From IMG/VR virus record IMGVR_UViG_3300037504_000632, positions 1 through 42,438 of that record: a stretch of DNA of 42,438 nt; one strand, written 5' to 3'. The notes under the pieces were generated by a model, which searched no databases, was not told the DNA's origin, and worked only from the letters and a program-made list of their open reading frames with translations. Both the position numbers and the translations under genes were made by a program. Shown here piece after piece: positions 22,999 to 29,576 of the stretch; the stretch's first letter is position 1, and every line of letters begins with the position of its first letter. The DNA comes from a virus.

Positions 22999-23083
22999 AG
23001 CACAGTAAGGCTGATGGTGGCGGCGAAAAATCCGGCAGGGTGCAGTAGGCCGGTCAGGTGGGCGACGCCGCAAAATAAAATCC

Positions 23084-23098
23084 GGGGCGATTAGCCCC
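23084..23098 (+). promoter_or_regulatory. GGGGC hairpin joined to a ribosome binding site (plus copy)
   Basis: GGGGC / GCCCC with loop GATTA, then CCTATAAAAAGGAGA, is nearly identical to 18255-18290 on the minus strand. It precedes the ATG at 23119. Confidence 0.8.
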
Positions 23099-23118
23099 CT
23101 ATAAAAAGGAGAATAAAG

Positions 23119-23502
23119 ATGTACCATCCAAATTTTAGAAGTCTAACTGAGCACGGGGCTGAGCTACGAAATTTCACCCCTCATCCCCTGGTCGTGGTGG
23201 ATGAGGGGGGCAACGAGATCATGAATCTTCCTTCCGAGGGCAGCATTCGCCTTCGGGAGAAGATCGATGGCTGCCCCCAAGTAGTAGACGGAATCACCTT
23301 CGTCGAGAAAGAATACCAGGCATCCGACGATCTGCCTTCTCCCGAAGAAGGCGTCCTGATCGTAGTGTCAAAAATGGTCATGGATGCGATCTCGAATCGT
23401 CTTGATCTTGTCTGCCCGGATACCGGGCCGGACAGCGCGGTTCGGGATGCTGATGGTCGTATTGTGGCCGTGAAGCGGCTGCAGTACCGGGAGATTGAGT
23501 AA
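23119..23502 (+). CDS. Hypothetical beta-rich protein of the 'LTPH' type
   Basis: This encodes 127 residues. The pattern GAELRNFTPHPLVVVDEGGNEIMNLPSEGSIRLRE, followed by VLIVVSKMVMDAI and DLVCPDTGPDSAVRDADGRIVAVKRL, resembles a small bacterial family I know only by this pattern and cannot name. It looks like a compact beta domain. The gene contains a perfect 10-bp inverted repeat (CCCCTCATCC / GGATGAGGGG, 23177-23208) and a 7-bp one. Function is unknown. Confidence 0.6.
   Translation: MYHPNFRSLTEHGAELRNFTPHPLVVVDEGGNEIMNLPSEGSIRLREKIDGCPQVVDGITFVEKEYQASDDLPSPEEGVLIVVSKMVMDAISNRLDLVCPDTGPDSAVRDADGRIVAVKRLQYREIE
23177..23208. repeat. Perfect 10-bp inverted repeat in coding sequence
   Basis: CCCCTCATCC (23177-23186) and GGATGAGGGG (23199-23208) match exactly around a 12-base loop. 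Confidence 0.85.
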
Positions 23503-23509
23503 AATTATC

Positions 23510-23539
23510 GGGGGCGTGGCGGCCAGGCTGTCGCGTCCC
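23510..23539 (+). promoter_or_regulatory. Intercistronic hairpin before a ribosome binding site
   Basis: GGGGCG pairs with CGTCCC (one G-T pair), then AGAGGAG. It is the third close copy of the GGGGGCGTGGCGGCC module. Confidence 0.65.
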
Positions 23540-23554
23540 GCAGAGGAGAAAAAA

Positions 23555-23794
23555 ATGGATAATGGGGTCAAAATAGGAAAAAGTCTGTCGTCGATAATAA
23601 GTGTCAATGCACGCTTAGCCAGGCGCATCGTCCGTCAGTACCCAGACCTGGATCTGGATACGGATGATGGGTCGACGGTAGAAGACTGCCTGCAGGCCAT
23701 AGAGACTGCTGGGCATGCAGTGCCAGATCTCATTGAAATAATTATGAGCAAAGGGCGCGGCAAGAGTCGCGCCCCGAAAGAAGAAGCAACATGA
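23555..23794 (+). CDS. Hypothetical small helical protein
   Basis: This encodes 79 residues. I chose the ATG at 23555 for its GAGGAGAAA site. A predicted helix (SLSSIISVNARLARRIVRQYP) and an acidic helix (DDGSTVEDCLQAIETAGHAV) precede a basic tail. I recognise no family. The 3' end carries the hairpin GGGCGCG / CGCGCCC, which replaces an intergenic hairpin before the next gene, overlapping by 4 bp. Confidence 0.6.
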   Translation: MDNGVKIGKSLSSIISVNARLARRIVRQYPDLDLDTDDGSTVEDCLQAIETAGHAVPDLIEIIMSKGRGKSRAPKEEAT

Positions 23795-24219
23795 ACATAA
23801 GTCCACAGGAAATAAGCCCGGAAGCAAAGGCTCTTAATGATCGTGTGGCCCAATTGCACGACCGCCTCTTGGTCCGCGACCCAGACGGGCACAATCAGGT
23901 GGGCTGCCAGATACAAAAGATCCTCTATCTGGCGGACAAACTCCCAACCGGCCTGCCGGATTGGGATGCGGTCAGAAAAATCGAACAGGAGCGCGAAGAG
24001 TACTTATTTACAATTGATTGCGACGACCGGCTCACCGAATCGGTGGATATGGCCTACTACGCCATAAAGGCCCTCCATCTGTTTGCTTCGGAGGCTGGTT
24101 TGTCGATCCCTCAATTGTTGGCCGGGGTAATCGCGAAGTACGAGCTTCGCGCCGCCCCTGGCAATCCCAAAAATCACGAGGAAGAGAGGAAGGCTGTCCT
24201 TAGAGTTGTTAGGAAATGA
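23791..24219 (+). CDS. MazG-like all-alpha NTP pyrophosphatase fold (putative)
   Basis: This encodes 142 residues. The acidic helix DDRLTESVDMAYYAIKALHLFASEAGLSIPQLLAGVIAKYEL (about 75-115) resembles the metal-binding E-x-x-D helix of MazG-type proteins. The N-terminal part has an additional helix (SPEAKALNDRVAQLHDRLL). Those enzymes remove non-canonical or alarmone nucleotides. Similarity is weaker than for the gene at 29577. Perfect stems GCCAGATA / TATCTGGC (23906-23933) and CGCGAAG / CTTCGCG lie in the coding sequence. Confidence 0.45.
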   Translation: MNISPQEISPEAKALNDRVAQLHDRLLVRDPDGHNQVGCQIQKILYLADKLPTGLPDWDAVRKIEQEREEYLFTIDCDDRLTESVDMAYYAIKALHLFASEAGLSIPQLLAGVIAKYELRAAPGNPKNHEEERKAVLRVVRK

Positions 24220-24228
24220 ATCTTATCA

Positions 24229-24257
24229 GGGGCGCGATGGTCCATCCATCGCGCCCC
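24229..24257 (+). promoter_or_regulatory. Strong 12-bp intercistronic hairpin
   Basis: GGGGCGCGATGG (24229-24240) pairs exactly with CCATCGCGCCCC (24246-24257), followed by AAAAAAGGAG. It is the most stable of the early hairpins. It has no T-run, so it is not a standard terminator. Confidence 0.8.
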
Positions 24258-24278
24258 GCCAAAAAAGGAGATTAATTG

Positions 24279-24335
24279 GTGTTTACCGATGGCATAAGCT
24301 CTTGGAAGAGAGCAGAGAAGGAGATTGAAATATGA
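24279..24335 (+). CDS. Candidate leader micro-protein, 18 residues
   Basis: The GTG at 24279 follows AAGGAG, and the frame VFTDGISSWKRAEKEIEI ends in TGA overlapping the ATG of the next gene (ATGA). It may be a coupling or leader peptide. No other evidence supports expression. Confidence 0.3.
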   Translation: MFTDGISSWKRAEKEIEI

Positions 24336-24565
24336 TAAAGGATTACAGGGGAATGCTGTCTTGTGAGGTCATATTTAGCGTTGGATCATTCAAAATTGCC
24401 GCCTCGGAAGTGGGGCTTCGAGCCGGATTCGATAGAGTAGGCGTTTCATTCTATTTTCCGGCTCATTGGGATACTTTTTTCTATTTCGGTATAATGCCGG
24501 TCTACGATATTTGTTGGGCCATTCAAGTAGGCCCGATTAGTATCGACATCCCCAGATCATATTGA
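24332..24565 (+). CDS. Hypothetical aromatic-rich small protein
   Basis: This encodes 77 residues with the ribosome site AGAAGGAGATTGAAAT. It contains stretches rich in Phe, Tyr and Trp (VGVSFYFPAHWDTFFYFGIMPVYD), perhaps beta strands of a compact domain or a membrane-associated protein. I recognise no family. It is the last gene of the P4 unit, directly before a terminator. Confidence 0.6.
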   Translation: MIKDYRGMLSCEVIFSVGSFKIAASEVGLRAGFDRVGVSFYFPAHWDTFFYFGIMPVYDICWAIQVGPISIDIPRSY

Positions 24566-24569
24566 AAAA

Positions 24570-24596
24570 AGCCCCGGCCAGGCCGGGGCTTTTTTG
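24570..24596. terminator. Bidirectional intrinsic terminator
   Basis: AGCCCCGG / CCGGGGCT with loop CCAGG, flanked by AAAAAA on the left and TTTTTT on the right, ends the P4 unit and can act in both directions. Confidence 0.9.
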
Positions 24597-24636
24597 CTTC
24601 AATCCGGCCAATTTCGGCCAATTTTCTCATTCCCCC

Positions 24637-24665
24637 TTGACAATCCGCTATTTTTGTGATACGCT
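24637..24665 (+). promoter_or_regulatory. Promoter P6 (plus) of the replication unit
   Basis: TTGACA (24637-24642) and TACGCT (24660-24665) are 17 bases apart. The spacer CTATTTTTGTGA differs from the shared operator sequence, so this unit is probably controlled separately, perhaps by its own first gene. Confidence 0.75.
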
Positions 24666-24689
24666 TTAATTCACAAAGGAGAAAAAACT

Positions 24690-24917
24690 ATGGTATCATA
24701 CCAGGATAGATTGAAAGTGCTGCGTCGGCTTCGCGGCTGGACGCAACACGATCTTTCAATGAAATCAGGTGTCGGTCGCTCTCTGATCGGCACGGTCGAG
24801 GCCGGGTATACCCCGGCCACCGATGAGTTCAAGCAGAAAATAAATGCCGCTTTTGGCCTTGATCCCCTGGGGGAGGAGGCTGAGGCGGCATTTCGCGTAT
24901 TGAATGGCGGCGAGTGA
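24690..24917 (+). CDS. XRE-type HTH regulator
   Basis: This encodes 75 residues. The helix-turn-helix spans about 8-60 (LKVLRRLRGWTQHDLSMKSGVGRSLIGTVEAGYTPATDEFKQKI), of the Cro/CI family. It is the first gene behind P6 and may repress the replication unit. Overlap with the next gene is 1 bp. Confidence 0.8.
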   Translation: MVSYQDRLKVLRRLRGWTQHDLSMKSGVGRSLIGTVEAGYTPATDEFKQKINAAFGLDPLGEEAEAAFRVLNGGE

Positions 24918-25216
24918 TGATGTGGCAAATCGCTATCGCCGGCCTCATTTTCGGCACGGCCTACGCCCTGTTCCTCGAATTTCATCCGTTCGGCGATTTT
25001 CTCGCCAAGCAGCGGACCTGGCTATCGGTCGTGGTCGGGGTGGGCGGCTGCCTGCTGATTGCCCGCTGGCGCATCCCGGCGGAAAATTGGAATGTGATTT
25101 TCATCTCATTCCTGACCGCCGGCCTGCCGATCATCATCCGGTCATTGCGCCACGAGCAGCGTGATTGGCGCGATACGGTGCGGGAAATCAGAGAGGTATT
25201 CGAGATTGATGAATAG
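24917..25216 (+). CDS. Small three-helix membrane protein
   Basis: This encodes 99 residues. The first ATG shares one base with the previous TGA. Three hydrophobic segments (WQIAIAGLIFGTAYALFL, WLSVVVGVGGCLLIARW, VIFISFLTAGLPIIIR) are followed by a charged tail. It could be a holin, a superinfection factor or a replication anchor. Position in the replication unit argues weakly for the last two. Confidence 0.6.
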   Translation: MMWQIAIAGLIFGTAYALFLEFHPFGDFLAKQRTWLSVVVGVGGCLLIARWRIPAENWNVIFISFLTAGLPIIIRSLRHEQRDWRDTVREIREVFEIDE

Positions 25217-25430
25217 ATCGGCCCGCGATGATATCCTGGACGCCTCCCTTGAGGCCCAGCAGATCATCGCCAATATCTCGGAGATTCACGCCAATGATCT
25301 GCCCGGCCCGGCGGTGGTCCAGCTGGCCCAGATTTTTACGTTGCTGGGCAGGATCAGGTTCAGGGCCAGAGATATCCGCTGCAGTCACCCAGCCGGCGGC
25401 CAGGCCGATCATCCAGGCCAGAGGGATTAG
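25209..25430 (+). CDS. Hypothetical small protein
   Basis: This encodes 73 residues. The ATG at 25209 overlaps the previous gene by 8 bp. The first 50 residues are helical (DDILDASLEAQQIIANISEIHANDL). I recognise no family. It is probably translated with its neighbours, between a membrane protein and the initiator-like gene. Confidence 0.5.
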   Translation: MNRSARDDILDASLEAQQIIANISEIHANDLPGPAVVQLAQIFTLLGRIRFRARDIRCSHPAGGQADHPGQRD

Positions 25431-25472
25431 CCGGGCGGGCTTTTCCAGAATAGTAAAGGAACTTTTTAGACA

Positions 25473-26516
25473 ATGCAATCATCATTTTGGCAGCAGGTGC
25501 AGCAGATCGCGTCATTCCAGATCGACACGCCGGCCTACCGGCAGTTCGTGCGCGATACTTCCGGTCGTCGTTTGGGTGACAGGGTGATCGTCTCCTGCCA
25601 GGCCGAATGGCAGCGGGATTGGCTCGATGTCCGCCTGCGCCCCCGCATCGAGGAGGCGGTCCGGGCGGTGGCCGGTGAGCCGCTGGCCGTCGATTTTGTG
25701 GTCAATGGCAGCGAGCCGCCCGATCGGGCCGATGATGATCCCCCTCCCGTCCAGGCCGCCGAAGCCGATCCCCCGGCCCTGGATCAAATCCAGGCCGAAC
25801 AGCTGGCCGGGCTGGATCACATGGCGGCGGGCTGGGCCAAGCACAGCCATTATCTGGCCCAATTTTGGCGATCCTACCTGGGCAGCACTCCATTTGATGT
25901 GTGGGATTTCCTCCGCTCGATGGGCCGCGATTCCCGGCTGCAATGGGCCGAGCCGGTGGAGATCAGGGCGGTGGAGCTGGCCCGTCGGGTGGGAGCGCAC
26001 AGCCAGCAGATCACCGGCGTATGGCGCACCTGCCACCGATTCGATCAGGCCCTCCGGGATGACGGCCTGATCTGGGAGCAATGCTGTGGCCTGCATCCCG
26101 GCAGCCTCACCCGCCTGCGCCCTTCTGCCGATTGGCCGCAGGGCCGCCCGGCCTGCCGTTTCTGGCGGCACGGCGCGCTGGAAATCCTGGAAGCGGAGGG
26201 ACTGGCCGTCTACCAGAAACATGGCGACCAGCCACGAAGCACGTACTACTCGGTACAGATCTACCAGCATCCGCCTCTCCTCACCCCCCGCCAGGCCGAC
26301 AGACTGGGCCGGGTGCGAGTCGATCACCGGCGATGGCTACGCCGGTTTTTGCGGGAGCAAAAAATTGAGCTATCGGCCTGGGAGCAGGTGCGGGCCTATT
26401 CATTTCTGGCCCTGCGTGATCGGCGGCGGCTTCTGGCCGGCCTTGATCTGCCCGCCCCCGACAACGGCGTTTTAAGTGCAATTGCACGTAATAATATTTT
26501 TTTTGCTTCCAATTGA
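25473..26516 (+). CDS. Replication initiator-like protein with DnaA domain-I-like N-terminus
   Basis: This encodes 347 residues. The N-terminal 75 (FWQQVQQIASFQIDTPAYRQFVRDT...VIVSCQAEWQRDWLDVRLRPRIEEAVRAVAGEPLAVDFVV) match the pattern of DnaA domain I. After an acidic linker (80-110), a helical and winged-helix-like region follows (150-260: EIRAVELARRVGAHSQQITGVWRTC, then FWRHGALEILEAEGLAVYQK). There is no AAA+ ATPase. This is the likely DNA-binding initiator of replication. It sits just before palindromes that look like an origin, and its last bases contain the first of them. Confidence 0.6.
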   Translation: MQSSFWQQVQQIASFQIDTPAYRQFVRDTSGRRLGDRVIVSCQAEWQRDWLDVRLRPRIEEAVRAVAGEPLAVDFVVNGSEPPDRADDDPPPVQAAEADPPALDQIQAEQLAGLDHMAAGWAKHSHYLAQFWRSYLGSTPFDVWDFLRSMGRDSRLQWAEPVEIRAVELARRVGAHSQQITGVWRTCHRFDQALRDDGLIWEQCCGLHPGSLTRLRPSADWPQGRPACRFWRHGALEILEAEGLAVYQKHGDQPRSTYYSVQIYQHPPLLTPRQADRLGRVRVDHRRWLRRFLREQKIELSAWEQVRAYSFLALRDRRRLLAGLDLPAPDNGVLSAIARNNIFFASN

Positions 26517-26689
26517 ATGCAGATGAGTACAATCCGCTCATTTTACGTGCAATTGCATTCAATCAGCCCCGGCCTTCGGGTGCATTCACAGATAATTTGC
26601 GTGCAATTGCACCCGATGCGGGCACATAAGAAGAAGAATTTAAAAGCTCTTTAAAGAGAAAAGAATCTATTAAAAAGAAAGGGAGAACG
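26470..26689. other. Candidate replication origin or partition site
   Basis: Three copies of TGCAATTGCA occur (26477-26486, 26548-26557, 26602-26611), two of them extended to GTGCAATTGCAC. TGAATGCA or TGCATTCA half-sites stand near 26513, 26554 and 26581. A/T-rich and purine-rich tracts (26490-26510, 26630-26680) follow. The region lies between an initiator-like gene and a ParB-like gene. This arrangement fits an origin or a centromere-like site. It could also be only an operator. Confidence 0.55.
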
Positions 26690-27568
26690 ATGACAAGAGA
26701 GATGAATCTAGAACAAGTAGAAGTCGACAATTCATTCAATCCCCGCATCGGCGCACTCGATCAGGATGCGGTGAATGAATACGCCCAGCACATTGAGGCC
26801 CTGCCGCCGATGGTCGCCTTCGAGCTGGAAGGCCAGAATCGGACGGTGTTGGTGTGTGGATTCCATCGCTACGCCGCCCACCAGCTGGCCGGAGCGGAGA
26901 CGGCCAGCTTCGATATCCGGCAGGGCACGGAGGATGAAGCCAGAGAGTACGCCGATCTGGACAATCTCCGGCACGGCATCCGGCTCACCCGCTCCGAGAA
27001 AAGGCTCGTAATCCGCCGTTATCTGGCTCGCAATAGCCGGATGTCTGATTCGGTGGTGGCGCGGGCCTGCCACACCACCGACAAAACGGTGCGCTCCGTG
27101 CGCCGGGAGATGGAGGCGACCTCGGAAATTCCGAGGCACGAGAGTCTGGTCGGGGCGGATGGTGTGGAGCGACCTCGCTCGATCAGCCGCCCCCCGCCCG
27201 AACCGGACGGGCCGCCTGCCGGCAATATCTCATCCACTATCACCGGCGGGCCTGATCCGGATCACCGGTCCGATGATCGGGCGGCGGATATCGCGCCCCC
27301 GCCTGCCCCGACCGCTGCCCAGGTCGCTCCGCCGCCCCCGCCTCCCCCGTCGCCGGCGGTCAGCCGTCCGGCCCTGGTCATCACGGCCAGCGTGCCGGAT
27401 GATGGACCGGTGGTGGTATCGGCCAAGCGGGGGGATGTGATGCTTGGCCTGGAGAGCGGTAGCAAATATGACCTGGGTCGCCTGGCCCAGGATATGATGG
27501 AAGAATACATAAATCAGCCGCCGGATAAAGAGTGGCTGGAGGAGAGTGAAAATGGCAACGCTGTATAA
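26690..27568 (+). CDS. ParB-like nuclease/partition protein
   Basis: This encodes 292 residues with the site GGGAGAACG before the ATG. N-terminal motifs NSFNPR (14-19), and CGFHRYAAHQLAGA (about 61-74), match the ParB/sulfiredoxin superfamily, the second being the DGxHR-like segment. A helix-turn-helix follows (RMSDSVVARACHTTDKTVRSVRRE), then a proline-rich linker. Such proteins bind centromere-like DNA and, with CTP in some members, slide along it. In PRTRC gene sets a ParB-like gene stands at this place. TGCAATTGCA palindromes just upstream are possible binding sites. Confidence 0.75.
   Translation: MTREMNLEQVEVDNSFNPRIGALDQDAVNEYAQHIEALPPMVAFELEGQNRTVLVCGFHRYAAHQLAGAETASFDIRQGTEDEAREYADLDNLRHGIRLTRSEKRLVIRRYLARNSRMSDSVVARACHTTDKTVRSVRREMEATSEIPRHESLVGADGVERPRSISRPPPEPDGPPAGNISSTITGGPDPDHRSDDRAADIAPPPAPTAAQVAPPPPPPPSPAVSRPALVITASVPDDGPVVVSAKRGDVMLGLESGSKYDLGRLAQDMMEEYINQPPDKEWLEESENGNAV
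27120..27136. repeat. CTCGGA-N3-TCCGAG palindrome, copy 3
   Basis: CCTCGGA-AAT-TCCGAGG has 7-bp arms. It lies inside the ParB-like gene, at the codons after its helix-turn-helix. Confidence 0.85.
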
Positions 27569-27782
27569 ATATCAGGCTGGCGATGTGCTGGTCCAGTTCG
27601 TGGATGAAGAGGATCAGTACCAGCCGGATCAAATCAAAAATCACTGGCGAGAGACCTACCCGGCCCTCGCCAACTGCACCACCGATATCAGCGATACGCC
27701 GGTAGAGACGGAGGTGGACGGCCAGAAATATGAGATCGACCGGACGGTGGAGTTTGTCAAGCGGGTGGGCACGAAGGGATGA
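27552..27782 (+). CDS. Ubiquitin-like protein, PRTRC system C / Prok_Ub family
   Basis: This encodes 76 residues. I chose the ATG at 27552 because GGAGG lies eleven bases before it. It has a beta-rich start (LYKYQAGDVLVQFVDEE), a central helix segment (PDQIKNHWRETYPALANCTTD) and a final strand EFVKRVGTKG. The ending GTKG with no residues beyond glycine is characteristic of PRTRC C proteins, which Pfam places in a prokaryotic ubiquitin family (from memory). A free C-terminal glycine can be adenylated by the E1-like protein without processing. It overlaps ParB by 17 bp and the next gene by 4 bp. Confidence 0.75.
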   Translation: MATLYKYQAGDVLVQFVDEEDQYQPDQIKNHWRETYPALANCTTDISDTPVETEVDGQKYEIDRTVEFVKRVGTKG

Positions 27783-28006
27783 TTGATATCCTGATTGCCG
27801 CCCTTCATCCCGCCCCCCAGCCCGGCCTTGATCTGATCGAGATCGTGATCGGCCTGGACGATGCGGCGGAGGCAATGGCCATTGCCTCACAGATTGAGGC
27901 GGCCCAGGAGGATCTGGCCGACCTCTCCAAGCGATCCAGGGAGGCGGTGCGCAGATGCACGGAATTGAGGCCCTCGCCGGCCAATTTCGTTCCTCTCGGA
28001 TTTTGA
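27779..28006 (+). CDS. Small helical protein in the Ubl cassette
   Basis: This encodes 75 residues, starting in an ATGA overlap with the Ubl gene. A hydrophobic start (MIDILIAALHPAPQPGLDLIEIVIGL) is followed by an Ala, Glu and Asp rich helix. I recognise no family. It stands where some PRTRC sets carry an additional component. The last 52 bp overlap the next gene, and its end could be an extension without function. Confidence 0.4.
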   Translation: MIDILIAALHPAPQPGLDLIEIVIGLDDAAEAMAIASQIEAAQEDLADLSKRSREAVRRCTELRPSPANFVPLGF

Positions 28007-28848
28007 GGCCGTACTCCCTGCTGGCCCGCTATCGCCCGGTCCGCCTGGGTGTGGTGGCCCGCCAGCTGCGTAATGCGGGCCGCTCGATGCGGGTGATGCG
28101 ATTGATCGAGCGGCATTTTCCCCAGGCCGTCCGGCCCGCCTTCAGTGAGGCGGCCAGCATCGAGGGCTGGCTCTACCTGATGCGGGAATTTCTGGATATG
28201 GTAGATGAGCAGTGGTTCGAGATCGACTGGGAGCTACTCGATGGGCTGTATGAGGCCGCCCAATCTGTGGGCTGGGATGATGATGATAATGAGCCGGAGG
28301 GGATCAGGATGATGGCCGATTTGCTGGTCAGGATTCCGCACCGGTCCGTCCGGCCCGGCCGGGAGGATCTGGAGAATGACGAGTCTCTGTCCGCCGTCCA
28401 GATGGTCGCCGCTGTCCAGGATGAGATCGTCACGAGCTATGATATGATGGAGATCATCTGGGAGGTTGGCGAAATGCCGGGGGAAGAGCCGGATGATCTG
28501 TACGAGGCCAGAGACCGGCTCTGGTATGGCGATTGGAGCGATTTTGAGCCGCCCCTTTGCCATATCCCGGTCGTGGCCGAGATTGTAGCCGGGGAGACCG
28601 GCAATCCATTTTTGGATGCGGAGGCCGGATGGCGCAGGATATATGATGAATGGGATATGATGTACGAGTGGGACTGTCCCGACGATGTCGAGAAATTGCG
28701 CCGGGCCTGGCCGGAAGCGCAGGGGCGTATCGAGGCATATGAAGAATTTGTCAGGTGGGCCGCCGATTACGAGCATTTTGATGATCGACTGCGGGCGGTG
28801 TCCCGCGCACTATTTTATGGAGAAAGGAAGTGGAGGAGTAATGATTGA
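27955..28848 (+). CDS. Acidic helical protein, candidate PRTRC system F
   Basis: This encodes 297 residues, starting inside the previous gene. It is mostly helical, acidic and rich in Trp and Tyr (VDEQWFEIDWELLDGLYEAAQSVGWDDDD; WDMMYEWDCPDDVEKLRRAW). Length and position after the Ubl gene agree with PRTRC protein F, but I cannot confirm this from sequence. It could be an unrelated phage protein. Its stop overlaps the start of the nuclease gene (28841). Confidence 0.4.
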   Translation: MHGIEALAGQFRSSRILRPYSLLARYRPVRLGVVARQLRNAGRSMRVMRLIERHFPQAVRPAFSEAASIEGWLYLMREFLDMVDEQWFEIDWELLDGLYEAAQSVGWDDDDNEPEGIRMMADLLVRIPHRSVRPGREDLENDESLSAVQMVAAVQDEIVTSYDMMEIIWEVGEMPGEEPDDLYEARDRLWYGDWSDFEPPLCHIPVVAEIVAGETGNPFLDAEAGWRRIYDEWDMMYEWDCPDDVEKLRRAWPEAQGRIEAYEEFVRWAADYEHFDDRLRAVSRALFYGERKWRSND

Positions 28849-29566
28849 TCTATCAGTATTCGATAATATTCAGTTCGATGGCATTCGCCATCGCTATTTT
28901 TGCAACGGGGGGCTGGAGCTGAAAAGCGTCACCAGGCGGTTATCTGCCCTCAAGCCCAGATTCGACGCCGATTTTTGGGCCAATCGCAAGGCCAGGGAGC
29001 GCGGTGTCGAGCCGTCGGTCATCCTGGCCGAGTGGGAACAGAAGCGGCGGGATGGCCTGGAGCGGGGCAGCCGAGTGCACGAGGCGATACAGGCCGTGCT
29101 TGATCCCGAAAGCGGGGCGGTCAACCGGGCCGCCGATCTGCCGGAATTTCGGGCATTCCAGAAATTCTGGCTGGATGCGGGCCAGATTCTGCTCGGCCCG
29201 CTTGGGGTGGAGCAGATTGTCGGTTCGGTCGGCTGGAGAATCGCCGGCACGGTCGATCTGGTGTACACCGACGGCCAGAATCTTGGCCTGATCGACTGGA
29301 AGTCCGGCCTCAAATTCCGTACCGAAAATGATTACGGACGGCTGCTCCCGCCGTTTGACGACCTCGACAATTCCGAGCTGGCGAACTACTCGCTGCAGAT
29401 CAATCTGTATCGCCTGCTGATCGAGCGGGCGACAGGCCGGGATGTGGACGAGGCCTATCTCGTGCATCTGAAGCGGGATGGCGACTACGAATTATACGAG
29501 GCCCTTGATCTGGCCGATCGACTGCACGCCTGGATCACCGAAGAGCCGGAAGAGATTCCATTTTAG
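28841..29566 (+). CDS. PD-(D/E)xK nuclease, RecB/Cas4-like
   Basis: This encodes 241 residues. I chose the ATG at 28841 because it follows GGAGG. The order GSRVHEAIQ (77-85), E124, GTVDLV (136-141, D139), IDWKSG (151-156, D152 and K154) and YSLQINLYRLLIE (183-195, Q186) fits the RecB-type exonuclease core. Such nucleases process DNA ends and commonly work with annealing proteins such as the RAD52-like one encoded at 19252. The gene lies inside the ubiquitin-like cassette, between the F-like and E2-like genes. Confidence 0.8.
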   Translation: MIDLSVFDNIQFDGIRHRYFCNGGLELKSVTRRLSALKPRFDADFWANRKARERGVEPSVILAEWEQKRRDGLERGSRVHEAIQAVLDPESGAVNRAADLPEFRAFQKFWLDAGQILLGPLGVEQIVGSVGWRIAGTVDLVYTDGQNLGLIDWKSGLKFRTENDYGRLLPPFDDLDNSELANYSLQINLYRLLIERATGRDVDEAYLVHLKRDGDYELYEALDLADRLHAWITEEPEEIPF

Positions 29567-29576
29567 GAGGAGGATT

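Larger units (their letters stand above)
22818..23118 (+). ncRNA. Structured intergenic region with tRNA-like arm
   Basis: This 301-base gap without a gene begins with the second copy of the 46-bp element (22827-22872). A block of about 190 bases follows that is absent from copy 1. The block contains TCGCCG...CGGCGA with CCTGGG/CCCAGG (22890-22931) and a 10-bp stem CACCAACAGG / CCTGTTGGTG closed by TTCGATT. The region ends with the duplicated GGGGC hairpin and ribosome binding site. It may be a small structured RNA, function unknown. Confidence 0.5.
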
